This document shows positions 33,401-41,406 of a stretch of DNA of 64,000 bases, one piece after another (the stretch's first letter is position 1; every line of letters begins with the position of its first letter). The stretch comes from Halomonas zincidurans B6 (GTDB lineage: Bacteria; Pseudomonadota; Gammaproteobacteria; Pseudomonadales; Halomonadaceae): contig NZ_JNCK01000001.1 of the NCBI RefSeq assembly GCF_000731955.1, forward strand, positions 372,001-436,000, given 5' to 3'. The position numbers and the translations under genes are program-made. The notes under the pieces were generated by a model. It was not told the origin of the DNA. It did not search any database and saw nothing but the letters and a program-made list of their open reading frames with translations.

Positions 33401-34262
33401 GCTCCTTGTGCTCGATGATATCGGCCCAGTAGTGCTGGCAGGGGTTGTGCACGCACAGCACCACCTGGCAGCAGCGGGCGATGACCGCCAGCGCCTCGAG
33501 CGTCTGCTGGGGCAGCGATGAGATGCCAAACACCATCACCCGGCGCGGCAGCCCGGGCGGACGGGCGTCGCAATCCAGATGACGCGCCGCCTCCAGGAAG
33601 CGCCGATGCACCATGGCGCGGCTGGAGGCGACGCCGTCGTCGCCGACATCCTCGATCAGCGCCCGCCAAAGCGCCGGCTGCCAGCACTGGCTTTCGTCCA
33701 GCGCCCGGTACTCGCCGCGGGCGGTGATCAGCACGTCCTCGCCGCGGCTCCAGGCGTCCAGCCAGTCGGCGCGGTAGACCTGGTACTGATCGAACAGGTC
33801 GGCCAGGCGCTCGGCGAGCTGGTGGTGCTTGCGCAGGTCGTCGTCGCCGTCGAGGAACTGGCGCAGCGGGGCGAAGACATCGCGCGCCATCAGCTCCGGC
33901 AGCAATCGCCACAACCGCCACACCAGGCGCGACTTGTCGAACGGCGAGGTGGCCGGCACGGCGCCGGGGTCGTTCTCGACGTGGGTGAGCACCGCGCGAT
34001 AGGCCTGCCACAGGAAACGCGCCGGCAGGGTGATGTCCAGCGCGGCGGCGATGCCGGTGCCGCCGTCGCGCTCATCGGCGGCCAGCGCCAGCTTCATCCA
34101 CTGGGCGATGCCGTTGCTCTGGACCAGGATTACCTCGTCTTCCAGCGGCGCCAGCGGGTGGCGTTTCATCCACTCCACGGCCACGCCGCGCAGGTCTTCC
34201 AGGCGGTTGCCGTGGATGGCCATGAAGCCGGGCTGGAGGTCGGGCGACGAGGCGAGGGGCAT
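30495..34262 (-). CDS. recC: Exodeoxyribonuclease V gamma subunit RecC
   Basis: A 1255-residue subunit that recognises Chi and holds RecB and RecD together. The N-terminus (GFMAIHGNRLEDLRGVAVEWMKRHPLAPLEDEVILVQSNGIAQWMKLALA, here described in pieces) and DIVVMVPDIDQYAPHIQAVFG-type motif match RecC, as do LLGMNDGDYPRSHPPMDFDLM and GDRSRREDDRYLFLEALLSARD. The start at 34262 gives a family-like N-terminus; the frame opens 16 codons earlier. Residues ~878-904 are encoded by a hairpin repeat shared with recB. It is the first gene of the recCBD operon. Confidence 0.95.
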   Translation of the reverse strand: MPLASSPDLQPGFMAIHGNRLEDLRGVAVEWMKRHPLAPLEDEVILVQSNGIAQWMKLALAADERDGGTGIAAALDITLPARFLWQAYRAVLTHVENDPGAVPATSPFDKSRLVWRLWRLLPELMARDVFAPLRQFLDGDDDLRKHHQLAERLADLFDQYQVYRADWLDAWSRGEDVLITARGEYRALDESQCWQPALWRALIEDVGDDGVASSRAMVHRRFLEAARHLDCDARPPGLPRRVMVFGISSLPQQTLEALAVIARCCQVVLCVHNPCQHYWADIIEHKELLRAASRRQRRKPGMPTQLDVLGDGDGEAGLHLHAQPLLAAWGKQGRDYLRLLDEHDDSQQYEGLFAAEALRIDLFEPFVDSRGEQRLLNQLQDDIRELRPPHETRETWPAVDTRSDDSIVFHLAHGPQREVEILHDQLLAAFSADPELRPRDIIVMVPDIDQYAPHIQAVFGQYEKSQYARRQDAPGDPRFIPYTLSDQGSRHRLPLLIALETLLRLPELRVSVSDLLDLIDVPALRERFGLKEDDLPTLRHWIQGAGIRWGLHGRQRESLDLPHGMEQNTWAFGLRRLLLGYTVGEAASGPWQGIEPFDDIGGLEAQLAGPLASLLETLERQWHALREPTDVNGWVQRLRTLLEESFSGDDAQDSLMLAQLELALQTWQESAEEAGLTRELPLSVVREHWLAQIDEHSLSQRFMAGAVNFATLMPMRAIPFKRVCLLGMNDGDYPRSHPPMDFDLMNGDYRPGDRSRREDDRYLFLEALLSARDQLYVSWVGRSIVDNSEKPPSVLVGQLRDHLRAGWRSAHDEALLDALTSEHPLQPFSRVYFPTPAALAERGVGQRRLITYAHEWRAVHPTELDSDLERRQSVTSEDETRQSPPRTRSLQAVNEQFEKGFNTVSSSSVALRPFEQDTPLTLAQLGNFLRDPARAFFTTRLKVTLEREDLVSLDHEPFALDGLTNWQLQDELIQVQRRAVDHGQPRLPALHQALERLQGQGVLAMGAFGSRMREQLVEPMEALFDAYAAALEAWPHAIDEPEAVLLDVPGAAPLEDWLDGLRLNADGERCRLVLTSSSLIKKGRYHWHHILRPWVAHLSGHLDGQPMTTRLLSKAGHVTLPPLEPATARAHLVELIAAWQAGMREPLPLASGSAFVWLSKLGSSQNTPDSERDGDAWQAARKQYEGDGYNAGEVDRNPYLAHRWPSFAALHDHRRDAFGFAELTERLLAPVHRAVKGDKPQRGKPEKDGKAGGQP
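31551..31627. repeat. Hairpin repeat in recC, sister of the recB copy
   Basis: The outer stem is AAAGCCC / GGGCTTT (31560-31566 with 31612-31618), and the inner stem TTTAC/GTAAA is shared with the copy in recB. It encodes AVNEQFEKGFNTV in recC, in the same frame as in recB. Confidence 0.82.
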
Positions 34263-34369
34263 GGCGATCCTGCATGACTGGATAAATGAGCAGCAGTTAT
34301 GGTGCCCCAACCCACGACGGGAGCAAAGGGAAGAAGCGTGTTATCGTAACTTGAGCGGAGGTATCGACG

Positions 34370-34477
34370 ATGAACCGAGCCGAGACGTTACAACGACTGC
34401 AAGCTCACATGCCGGCCCTGAGGGCGGATTACATCCGAACTTCTCACATCGCTGATAGCCTTGAAACAGTGCTATGA
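34370..34477 (+). pseudogene. N-terminal remnant of a MNT-type nucleotidyltransferase (antitoxin) gene
   Basis: A 35-codon ORF, MNRAETLQRLQAHMPALRADY, then unrelated residues and a stop. It has a good GGAGG ribosome site. The first 21 residues match the start of small MntA-like nucleotidyltransferases (partners of HepT), which should continue with SLxxFGS and the GSxxR/D catalytic motif. Those are missing, so the gene is cut. A GACTAGC/GCTAGTC hairpin overlaps the end. It lies divergent from recC. Confidence 0.5.
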
Positions 34478-34598
34478 CTAGCCGGGAAAGGCGCTAGTCG
34501 TTCTTCGATAGCTCCAGATTCAAGTCACTTGGTTCGATGCTCGGCATCGCTAAGATATTCGCCCCCTCGCGGGCGACGTAGCCATGGCGGCAGCGTTG

Positions 34599-35573
34599 CT
34601 AACCCAGCACCTTGCCCTCGCACCAGTAGCCCATGCTGGTGACGTAGCGCTTGGGCAGCCCGCACTCGTTGACCAGGTAGCGACGAATGCCCCGCGCCAC
34701 CTTGGTTTCCGCGGCGATCCAGGCGTAGAAGGGGGCGCTGTCGTCGACGCTCGCGGCTTCCCAGAACAGGCAATCGTCGGCCGTCTCCTCGGCGATGTCG
34801 GCACTCTCTGTACTTCCGGCGGTACTCCCGGGCTCACCGCCCAGGGCACGGATTTCCCGGTTCAGGTCGAGATCGCGCACCGCGCTCAGCAGCCGTTCGC
34901 CGTGGACGCAGCCGGGGGCGGCGTCGCGCGGCAGCCAGCGTACCTGGGCGGTGGGCGTCAACGGCTGCTCGTCGCCGCCTTTCGGCACCTCGACCAGCGC
35001 TTGTACCAGCGGGCGATCGGAGCGCGAGGCGAGCTCTTCTAGAATGCCGGCCGCCGCCGGCAGGGCGGTCTCGTCGGCCACCACCAGGATGCGTCGCACT
35101 CCGCGCGGCGGCTTCCATTCGAAGCCCACCGGGGCGGCGTCCGTATCGGCCACCGGGGCGGTCATCGCCAGGCGATCGCCGGGCCGGGCCTGCATCGCCC
35201 AGCGCGAGGCGGGGCCGTTGTCGCCGTGCAGCACAAACTCGACGTCGACCTCGGCGCGGGCCGGGCGCAGTTCGCGGATGGTGTAGGTGCGCATCGGCGG
35301 GCGCTGGGCGTCGGGCAGGGCACGGTAGGCGCCGTACCAGTCGTGCTCTTTCTGCCTGGCGATCTCCAACAGGGCATCGAGACCGCTCTGGACGCCGGGT
35401 TCGCTATCGGCTTCAGGAGCGGGGAAGAACAGCTTGATGCGCTGGTCCGGCGCATGGGTGGCCATCTGGCCGACCTCCGGCCCGGTGAAGGTGAACCGGA
35501 CCAGCGACGGGCTGATCGGGGTACGCCGGGAAAGGGTGACGTCGAAGATTCGGTAGCTTTGCTGTGCGGCCAT
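34599..35573 (-). CDS. Siderophore-interacting FAD/NAD(P)H ferric reductase (SIP/ViuB family)
   Basis: A 324-residue flavoprotein that reduces ferric siderophores in the cytoplasm. It shows the FAD-binding MRTYTIREL motif (RxYTxR), the VDVEFVLHGDNGPASRWA stretch, and the SIP C-terminal region ADETALPAAAGILEEL through KVARGIRRYLVNECGLPKRYV and SMGYWCEGK. Its start is set at ATG 35573; the frame runs 12 codons further. A Fur-like box lies about 50 bases upstream, consistent with iron-regulated expression. No siderophore synthesis or receptor genes are adjacent. Confidence 0.93.
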   Translation of the reverse strand: MAAQQSYRIFDVTLSRRTPISPSLVRFTFTGPEVGQMATHAPDQRIKLFFPAPEADSEPGVQSGLDALLEIARQKEHDWYGAYRALPDAQRPPMRTYTIRELRPARAEVDVEFVLHGDNGPASRWAMQARPGDRLAMTAPVADTDAAPVGFEWKPPRGVRRILVVADETALPAAAGILEELASRSDRPLVQALVEVPKGGDEQPLTPTAQVRWLPRDAAPGCVHGERLLSAVRDLDLNREIRALGGEPGSTAGSTESADIAEETADDCLFWEAASVDDSAPFYAWIAAETKVARGIRRYLVNECGLPKRYVTSMGYWCEGKVLG

Positions 35574-35612
35574 GGCGCATTCCCCGTTGCGATCGCAGCA
35601 GGCTATCACTTC

Positions 35613-35631
35613 TGATAACCATTCTCAATTG
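35613..35631 (-). promoter_or_regulatory. Fur-box-like sequence upstream of the siderophore-interacting protein
   Basis: TGATAACCATTCTCAATTG, read on the minus strand as CAATTGAGAATGGTTATCA, matches the Fur consensus GATAATGATAATCATTATC at many positions. It is placed where a repressor of the downstream gene would act. Confidence 0.6.
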
Positions 35632-35695
35632 ACCGCTTGCCTGGTTTCCCGCCGAGGCAAAGTGACGTACCCGCCGGGAACGCCGTCATCTCCGC

Positions 35696-36529
35696 TCACT
35701 CCCTGGGCGGCAGCCGGCGGCGCTCGAACCGCCCGCCGAGGCGCGCCTGGCCGAACAGTCGCCCGCCCAGGCGGTAGAGCAGATACAGAAAGCCCAGCGG
35801 AAACAGCACCGTCTGGGTGATGAAGATCATCGTCAGGTCGACGACCTTGTCGGTGATCGCGTCGAAGCCGTCGACCACGCTCGCTACCGGGTTGCCGACC
35901 AGGTTGTCCAGGCTGCCCTTGAGCTGCTGCCACCAGCTCTGGGCGTCCTGCTGACCGGCGATCCGCTCGTCGGCGATCTCCGCCAGGCGCTCCTCGGTGG
36001 TTTCCAGCTGGCTCATGGTGGCCTGGCGCGGCTCGTCGAGGAACGCCTCGCTGGCCAGGCCGCTGGCCAGCGCCACCAGCAGCACCGCGAAGCGCAGGAA
36101 CACGCAGGCGAGCGCCAGCTTGAGCGCGACCGCCTGCCCGACCCGCGCGCGCAGCGCCACCAGTACCGCGGCCAGTATACAAGCGCCGCTGACCAGCGCC
36201 TTGATGACGACGTTGGCTGAAATGCCCAGCAGCAGCTTCTGCAGGGCCAGCGAGCCGGTGGCGGCGAACATCACCCATGAGAAGCGCTCGATCATGTCGT
36301 TGGCCGGGTCGAGCGCTTCGCCGACCGAGATCTGGAATACTTGCAGGTCGACGGTCGAGGACTGCAGTACCGAGATGGTGGCGTTGAGCCCCCGGGCGAT
36401 GGCGAAGGCGGCGAAGGCGTTGCCGAGCGCATCGTCGAGGGTGGCCAGCGCCCAAAACTGCGGCGCCTCGAGCCAGGCCAGGGCGGCCAGCAACAGCAGG
36501 CTGGCCGCCAGCCAGAAGGAGCGTGTCAT
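35696..36529 (-). CDS. Predicted inner-membrane protein of unknown function
   Basis: A 277-residue protein with an N-terminal hydrophobic segment (LAASLLLLAALAWLEA), central hydrophobic helices (VIKALVSGACILAAVLVALRA; VFLRFAVLLVALASG) and a C-terminal one (MIFITQTVLFPLGFLYLLYRL). Between the second and third regions is a soluble acidic stretch (TMSQLETTEERLAEIADERI) suited to coiled-coil formation. I do not recognise the family. The start is uncertain (36529 or 36562). It shares orientation with ogt/alkA but is not obviously linked to them. Confidence 0.72.
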   Translation of the reverse strand: MTRSFWLAASLLLLAALAWLEAPQFWALATLDDALGNAFAAFAIARGLNATISVLQSSTVDLQVFQISVGEALDPANDMIERFSWVMFAATGSLALQKLLLGISANVVIKALVSGACILAAVLVALRARVGQAVALKLALACVFLRFAVLLVALASGLASEAFLDEPRQATMSQLETTEERLAEIADERIAGQQDAQSWWQQLKGSLDNLVGNPVASVVDGFDAITDKVVDLTMIFITQTVLFPLGFLYLLYRLGGRLFGQARLGGRFERRRLPPRE

Positions 36530-36609
36530 CGTGAGTGGTCTCTCGGGGGCGGTCTGGGGCATTCTCGCCCAGGTCGGTGGCAGCTGTCAGGGTCTACATT
36601 TTCAGTGAC

Positions 36610-37125
36610 TCATGAACTGGCGAACAGATCGTCCGAGGCGGCGAGACTCACGCCCTCGAGCCGCAGCAGCCACTGCTTGCGCGGTAGCCCGCCGGCATAG
36701 CCGGTCAGCTGGCCGTTGCTGCCGATCACGCGATGGCAGGGCACGACGATCGCCAGCGGGTTGCGGCCGTTGGCGGCGCCCACCGCGCGGTGGCTGTTGG
36801 GACAGCCGATGTCCCGCGAGATCGTCGCGTAGCTGCAGGTATCACCGAAAGGCACCTCGCGCAGGCGTTGCCAGACGCGCTGCTGGAACGCGGTGCCCTG
36901 TGGGGCGAGGGGCAGCGAGAATTCCCGTCGCGCGCCGCGAAAGTATTCGGCGAGCTGGGCCTTGCAGCGCTCGATCAGCGGATGAGGGCGGGCGTCATGC
37001 GCGGCCTCGTCGACGAAGCGGATGTGGGTGATGCCCTGGTCGCTGGCGCGAATCTCCAGCAGGCCGATGGGCGAGTCCGAAGGCGCGGCAAGATAGTCGA
37101 GATAGTGAAGAGTGTCGAGGGTCAT
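36610..37125 (-). CDS. ogt: Methylated-DNA-protein-cysteine methyltransferase (Ogt)
   Basis: A 171-residue suicide alkyltransferase that takes methyl groups from O6-methylguanine and O4-methylthymine. The active-site motif is VVPCHRVIG, and AVGAANGRNPLAI and LLRLEGV are conserved around it. It starts one base after the alkA stop (TGA-C-ATG), so the two DNA-alkylation repair genes are co-transcribed and probably translationally coupled. Confidence 0.95.
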   Translation of the reverse strand: MTLDTLHYLDYLAAPSDSPIGLLEIRASDQGITHIRFVDEAAHDARPHPLIERCKAQLAEYFRGARREFSLPLAPQGTAFQQRVWQRLREVPFGDTCSYATISRDIGCPNSHRAVGAANGRNPLAIVVPCHRVIGSNGQLTGYAGGLPRKQWLLRLEGVSLAASDDLFASS

Positions 37126-37126
37126 G

Positions 37127-37978
37127 TCAGCGGTTCCACAGTTGGAAGGTCAGGTAGCTGCGCCAGGGCGAGGCGGCGGCGGGATCGGCCCCGTCGAGCT
37201 CGCCGAGCGCCTTCTTCACGCCCAGGTCGCCGCCCAGCCAGATATCGGGGTGGCTGGCGCCGCGCATGCGCGCGTAATCCACCGTCCAGGGGCCGATGCC
37301 CTTGAGCGTCAACCAGGCCTGGGCGTCCTCGTCGTGGCCGTGGGCGAGATGCCATTCGGCCAGGCGTCGCAGCGTGTCGCGCCGCGCGCCCGGCATACCG
37401 AGAAAGGCCAGGTCGCTGGCGGCGATAGCGGCCGGCTCGGGAAAGCGGCGACGCCCTTCGCTAGCAGCCTCATCCTCACGCTCACCCAGCGTGTCGACCA
37501 ATATCTGGGCCAGCCTGCGGGCGGCCGCGACCGAAACCTGCTGGCCGAGAATCGCCTTGATGCCGGCCTCGAACTGGCTCCAGATGCCGGGCAGGCGCAG
37601 GCCTTCGACCAGCTTGAGCCCCGGGGCCGTCTGGGCCAGGTGGGCCTCGATGGCGGTGCTGTCGGCGTCGAGGTCGAGCACCCGACGAATGTTGCCGACC
37701 ACTGCCTTGAGCGACGCCAGCCGATCGAGCTCGAGGGTCACCGAAAAGCGGTGATGCTGCGGCTCGTGGTGCGCGGTGAAATGCCCCTTGGCCCCTTGCC
37801 AGGCAAAGCAGCGACCGTAATGGTCGTCGCCGACCCACTCGAGGCCGTTGATCGAGCGCTGGTCGAGGAAATCGCGCAGCCGCTCCCAGGCATAGGGCGG
37901 GCGATAGGCCAGCTGCAGCGTCAGCCCGCGGCCGCCGTTCGCGGCGCGGCGGCGCAGCTCACCGGGGTTCATGCCCAT
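37127..37978 (-). CDS. alkA: DNA-3-methyladenine glycosylase II (AlkA), lost its Ada-type N-terminus
   Basis: A 283-residue glycosylase that removes 3-methyladenine and other alkylated bases. The AlkA N-terminal domain (LTLQLAYRPPYAWERLRDFLDQR), the HhH-GPD core (KAILGQQVSVAAARRLAQ; LKGIGPWTVDYARMRG) and the catalytic Asp region LGGDLGV are all present. The first residues MGMNPGELRRR match the end of an AraC-type helix-turn-helix found in larger Ada-AlkA fusion proteins. Just upstream a ribosome site and start codon lead into VLDPERCRQARLSRDA, the beginning of that larger protein, in another frame. So the gene is a deletion derivative that kept its glycosylase domain. Confidence 0.92.
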   Translation of the reverse strand: MGMNPGELRRRAANGGRGLTLQLAYRPPYAWERLRDFLDQRSINGLEWVGDDHYGRCFAWQGAKGHFTAHHEPQHHRFSVTLELDRLASLKAVVGNIRRVLDLDADSTAIEAHLAQTAPGLKLVEGLRLPGIWSQFEAGIKAILGQQVSVAAARRLAQILVDTLGEREDEAASEGRRRFPEPAAIAASDLAFLGMPGARRDTLRRLAEWHLAHGHDEDAQAWLTLKGIGPWTVDYARMRGASHPDIWLGGDLGVKKALGELDGADPAAASPWRSYLTFQLWNR

Positions 37979-38025
37979 GCGTCCCGCGACAGGCGCGCCT
38001 GGCGACAGCGTTCGGGGTCGAGCAC
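37969..38025 (-). pseudogene. Residual N-terminus of the ancestral Ada-AlkA fusion
   Basis: An 18-codon ORF, GTG start with an AAGGAG ribosome site, encoding VLDPERCRQARLSRDAWA. The first 16 residues match the start of Ada/AlkA fusion proteins. The stop TGA overlaps the second ATG of alkA (ATGA), so this leader may now drive alkA translation by coupling. Confidence 0.7.
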
Positions 38026-38214
38026 GGCGTTCTCCTTCAAACGATAGCCATCTTGGCGATCAGTGTATCGCGTTGCCCGCCATGGACTCGCCGGAATCGG
38101 CACTCGAGTGACTGTCCGGCACACTTGCAAAGTGCGTTGCCCGCTATCACCTATTCTCAAGATAACGCGTTCATTTCGCCGATGGCGATGACCATCGGTC
38201 ATTCGGGAGGCTCG

Positions 38215-39717
38215 ATGTTACCCACGTTCACCCTGCGCTATGTCCGCTTGCCAGCGCACTTCTACGAGCGCTTCGTTCCCGTGCCCGTTGCCTCGCCACA
38301 ACTGGTGGCCTTCAACCGCCCGCTGGCCGAGGAGCTGGGCTTCGACCTGGACGCCTACGACGCGGCGCTGGCCACCCAGGTGTTTTCGGGCAATCGCGTG
38401 CCCGACGGCGCCGAGCCCCTGGCGATGGCCTACGCCGGGCATCAGTTCGGCAACTTCGTGCCGCGTCTGGGCGATGGCCGGGCGGTGCTGCTCGGCGAGG
38501 TCACCGACCGCCAGGGGCGGCTGCGCGACATCCAGCTCAAGGGCGGCGGACGCACGCCGTTCTCGCGCGGCGGCGATGGGCGCGCGCCGCTTGGTCCGGT
38601 GCTGCGCGAGTACCTGGTCAGCGAGGCGATGCACGCCATGGCTATTCCTACCACCCGGGCGCTGGCGGCGGTCACCACCGGCGAGCGAGTGGTTCGGCGC
38701 ATCCCCGAGCCGGGGGCGGTCCTGACCCGCGTGGCAGCGAGCCACATTCGCGTCGGCACGTTCCAATACTTCGCCGGGCGCGGCGATATCGACGGCCTGC
38801 GCGCGCTGGCCGACCACGTCATCGAGCGCCACTATCCACAACTGCAGCCCGAACTCGCCGACACCGAGCATCTCAACCGTCCCGAGGGCGAGCGCTATTT
38901 GGCGCTGCTCGAGGCGGTCCAGGCCCGCCAGGCGGCGCTGATCGCCCGCTGGATGGGCGTCGGCTTCATCCATGGAGTGATGAACACCGACAACATGAGC
39001 GTCTCCGGCGAGACCCTCGATTTCGGTCCCTGTGCGTTCATGGAGGCCTACGATCCGCGCACCGTGTTCAGTTCCATCGACGAGGGCGGGCGCTACGCCT
39101 ACGGCAACCAGCCGGGCATCGGTCAGTGGAACCTGGCGCGGCTGGCCGAGACGCTGTTGCCGTTGATCGACGCGGACCAGGAGCAGGCCATTGCCAGAGC
39201 CACCCAGGTGATCGAGACCTATCCGGGGCGCTTCGAGGCCGAGAAACTCGCGGTGATGCGCGCCAAGCTCGGCCTGACCGGCGAGGAGGCGGGCGACGGC
39301 GAGCTCGTCGATTCACTGCTGGAGGCGATGCAGGCGGGGCGCGCGGACTTCACCCTGACTTTCCGGCAACTCGGTGACGTGGCGGCCTCGGCCGAGGCCG
39401 AACCGGTACTGCTCGAGCTGTTCGAACGCAGCGAGCCGATCCAGGCCTGGCTCGCCCGGTGGCGCGAGCGGCTGGCGCGCGAGGCGGCCGAGCCCGACGA
39501 GATCGCCCGGCGCATGCGCGCGGCCAATCCCAGGTACATCCCGCGCAATCACCGCGTCCAGGAGGCGCTGACGGCGGCGGACGACGGCGACTTAGGGCCC
39601 TTCGAGACGCTGCGCGAGGTGCTTTCCAGACCCTTCGACGAGCAGCCGGGGCGCGAGGAGTACGCGCTGCCCGCCGCGCCCAGCGAGCAGGTGCTGCGCA
39701 CCTTCTGCGGCACCTGA
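38215..39717 (+). CDS. selO: Protein adenylyltransferase SelO (YdiU)
   Basis: A 500-residue pseudokinase-fold enzyme that transfers AMP from ATP to protein Ser/Thr/Tyr residues, linked to oxidative stress responses. Signatures are AYAGHQFGNFVPRLGDGRA, KGGGRTPFSRGGDGRA, VGTFQYFA, the HGVMNTDNMSVSGETLDFGPC active-site stretch, and the C-terminal PRYIPRNHRVQEAL. The redox-regulating Cys pair near the C-terminus is reduced to a single FCGT. A CGGGAGG ribosome site precedes the ATG at 38215. Confidence 0.95.
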   Translation: MLPTFTLRYVRLPAHFYERFVPVPVASPQLVAFNRPLAEELGFDLDAYDAALATQVFSGNRVPDGAEPLAMAYAGHQFGNFVPRLGDGRAVLLGEVTDRQGRLRDIQLKGGGRTPFSRGGDGRAPLGPVLREYLVSEAMHAMAIPTTRALAAVTTGERVVRRIPEPGAVLTRVAASHIRVGTFQYFAGRGDIDGLRALADHVIERHYPQLQPELADTEHLNRPEGERYLALLEAVQARQAALIARWMGVGFIHGVMNTDNMSVSGETLDFGPCAFMEAYDPRTVFSSIDEGGRYAYGNQPGIGQWNLARLAETLLPLIDADQEQAIARATQVIETYPGRFEAEKLAVMRAKLGLTGEEAGDGELVDSLLEAMQAGRADFTLTFRQLGDVAASAEAEPVLLELFERSEPIQAWLARWRERLAREAAEPDEIARRMRAANPRYIPRNHRVQEALTAADDGDLGPFETLREVLSRPFDEQPGREEYALPAAPSEQVLRTFCGT

Positions 39718-39826
39718 GGCGGACGAAAGTCGTACGCGGGCAGGCGTTGTGCGGGGTTGCCGTGCGCGTAAACTGGCCATAGCAAGAATGTTAGCGACAG
39801 CCACAATCACAACAGGAGCCGCCCGC

Positions 39827-41326
39827 ATGTCCGTCCGAGATATCGCCCTCTATATCGATGGCAAGCCCGTGCCGTCGCAGTCCGGTGACTGGCGCGAGGT
39901 GATCGATCCCGCGACCCAGAAGGTCGTCGCCCGGGTGCCGTTCTGCAGCGTCGAGGAGGTCGACCTTGCGGTGGCCAGCGCCCAGGTCGCCTTCAAGACC
40001 TGGCGCAAGGTGCCGCTGGCCAAGCGCATGCGCATCATGCTCGCCTTCCAGGCGCTGATCCGCGAACACACCGGCGAGCTGGCGGCGCTGATCACCGAGG
40101 AGCACGGCAAGACCCTGCCCGACGCCGAGGGCGAGGTGGGGCGCGGCCTGGAAGTGGTCGAGCATGCCTGCTCGATCACCTCGCTGCAGCTCGGCGAAAT
40201 CGCCGAGAATGCCGCCAGCGACGTCGACGTCTATTCGCTCAACCAGCCGCTGGGCGTGGGCGCGGGGATTACCGCGTTCAACTTCCCGATCATGCTGCCG
40301 TGCTTCATGTTTCCGCTGGCCATCGCCACCGGCAACACCTTCGTCTTGAAGCCTTCCGAGCAGGACCCGTCGTCGACCATGCGGCTGGTCGAGCTGGCCC
40401 ATGAGGCGGGTGTGCCGCCCGGTGTGCTCAACGTCGTGCACGGCGGCCCCGAGGTCGCCAACCGGTTGTGCGACCACCCGGACATCAAGGCCGTGTCGTT
40501 CATCGGTTCGACGCCGGTCGGCACACAGATCCACGCCCGCGCCGGGGCCGCCGGCAAGCGCGTGCAGGCGATGATGGGCGCCAAGAACCATTGCGTGATC
40601 ATGCCCGACGCCAATCGCAGCCAGGCGATCAACAACCTGCTGGGCTCGGCGTTCGGCGCCGCCGGCCAGCGCTGCATGGCCAACTCGGTACTGGTGCTGG
40701 TCGGCGAAGCGCGCGAGTGGCTCGACGAGATCGTCGACAAGTCCCGCGCCATGACCGTCGGCCCCGGCACCCAGCGCGACGCCGACCTGGGCCCGCTGGT
40801 GTCGCCGGCGGCGCGCGAGCGGGTGGTGGCGCTGATCGGCAAGGGCGAGGCCGAAGGCGCTACGCTCAAGCTCGACGGCCGCGGCCTGAGCGTCGACGGC
40901 TATCCGGACGGCAACTTCGTCGGGCCGACCCTCTTCAGCGACGTGACCGCCGACATGGCCATCTATCGCGAGGAGATCTTCGGTCCGGTGCTGTGCGTGG
41001 TCGGTGTCGACACGCTGGACGACGCCATTGCGTTCATCAACGCCAACCCCAACGGCAACGGCACTTCGATCTTCACCAACTCCGGCTGGGTGGCCAAGCG
41101 CTTCGAGAGCGACATCGACGTCGGCCAGGTGGGTATCAACGTGCCGATCCCGGTGCCGGTGGCGTATTTCAGCTTCACCGGTTCGCGGGCCTCGAAGCTC
41201 GGCGACCTGGGGCCCAACGGCAAGCAGGCGATCCAGTTCTGGACCCAGACCAAGACCGTCACCGCGCGCTGGTTCGAGCCGGAAAACGTCTCCTCGGGAA
41301 TCAACAGCACCATCTCGATGGGCTGA
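39827..41326 (+). CDS. mmsA: CoA-acylating methylmalonate-semialdehyde dehydrogenase
   Basis: A 499-residue aldehyde dehydrogenase that converts methylmalonate semialdehyde (and malonate semialdehyde) to propionyl-/acetyl-CoA in valine, thymine and inositol breakdown. The catalytic Cys283 lies in AGQRCMANS. The N-terminus YIDGKPVPSQSGDW, EEHGKTLPDAEGEV and the MmsA-specific INVPIPVPVAYFSFTGSRAS are diagnostic. The ATG at 39827 has an ACAGGAG ribosome site. It is unlinked to mmsB here. Confidence 0.95.
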   Translation: MSVRDIALYIDGKPVPSQSGDWREVIDPATQKVVARVPFCSVEEVDLAVASAQVAFKTWRKVPLAKRMRIMLAFQALIREHTGELAALITEEHGKTLPDAEGEVGRGLEVVEHACSITSLQLGEIAENAASDVDVYSLNQPLGVGAGITAFNFPIMLPCFMFPLAIATGNTFVLKPSEQDPSSTMRLVELAHEAGVPPGVLNVVHGGPEVANRLCDHPDIKAVSFIGSTPVGTQIHARAGAAGKRVQAMMGAKNHCVIMPDANRSQAINNLLGSAFGAAGQRCMANSVLVLVGEAREWLDEIVDKSRAMTVGPGTQRDADLGPLVSPAARERVVALIGKGEAEGATLKLDGRGLSVDGYPDGNFVGPTLFSDVTADMAIYREEIFGPVLCVVGVDTLDDAIAFINANPNGNGTSIFTNSGWVAKRFESDIDVGQVGINVPIPVPVAYFSFTGSRASKLGDLGPNGKQAIQFWTQTKTVTARWFEPENVSSGINSTISMG

Positions 41327-41346
41327 TTCGTACCATGCTGTAACGC

Positions 41347-41372
41347 GGCCTCGTCTCGCCGGAGACGGGGCC
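41347..41372 (+). terminator. Hairpin after mmsA
   Basis: An 11-bp stem, GGCCTCGTCTC / GAGACGGGGCC with one G-T mismatch, and a four-base loop, lies 20 bases after the stop. There is no T tract, so the call as a terminator is moderate. Confidence 0.55.
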
Positions 41373-41406
41373 GTCCTGCGTTGAGAGAAACAAAGAGTCA
41401 GTGCGT

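Noticed and set aside
31617..33521. 634-codon plus-strand frame within recC
   Set aside because: Shadow of the GC-rich recC coding strand with unusual composition and no homology.
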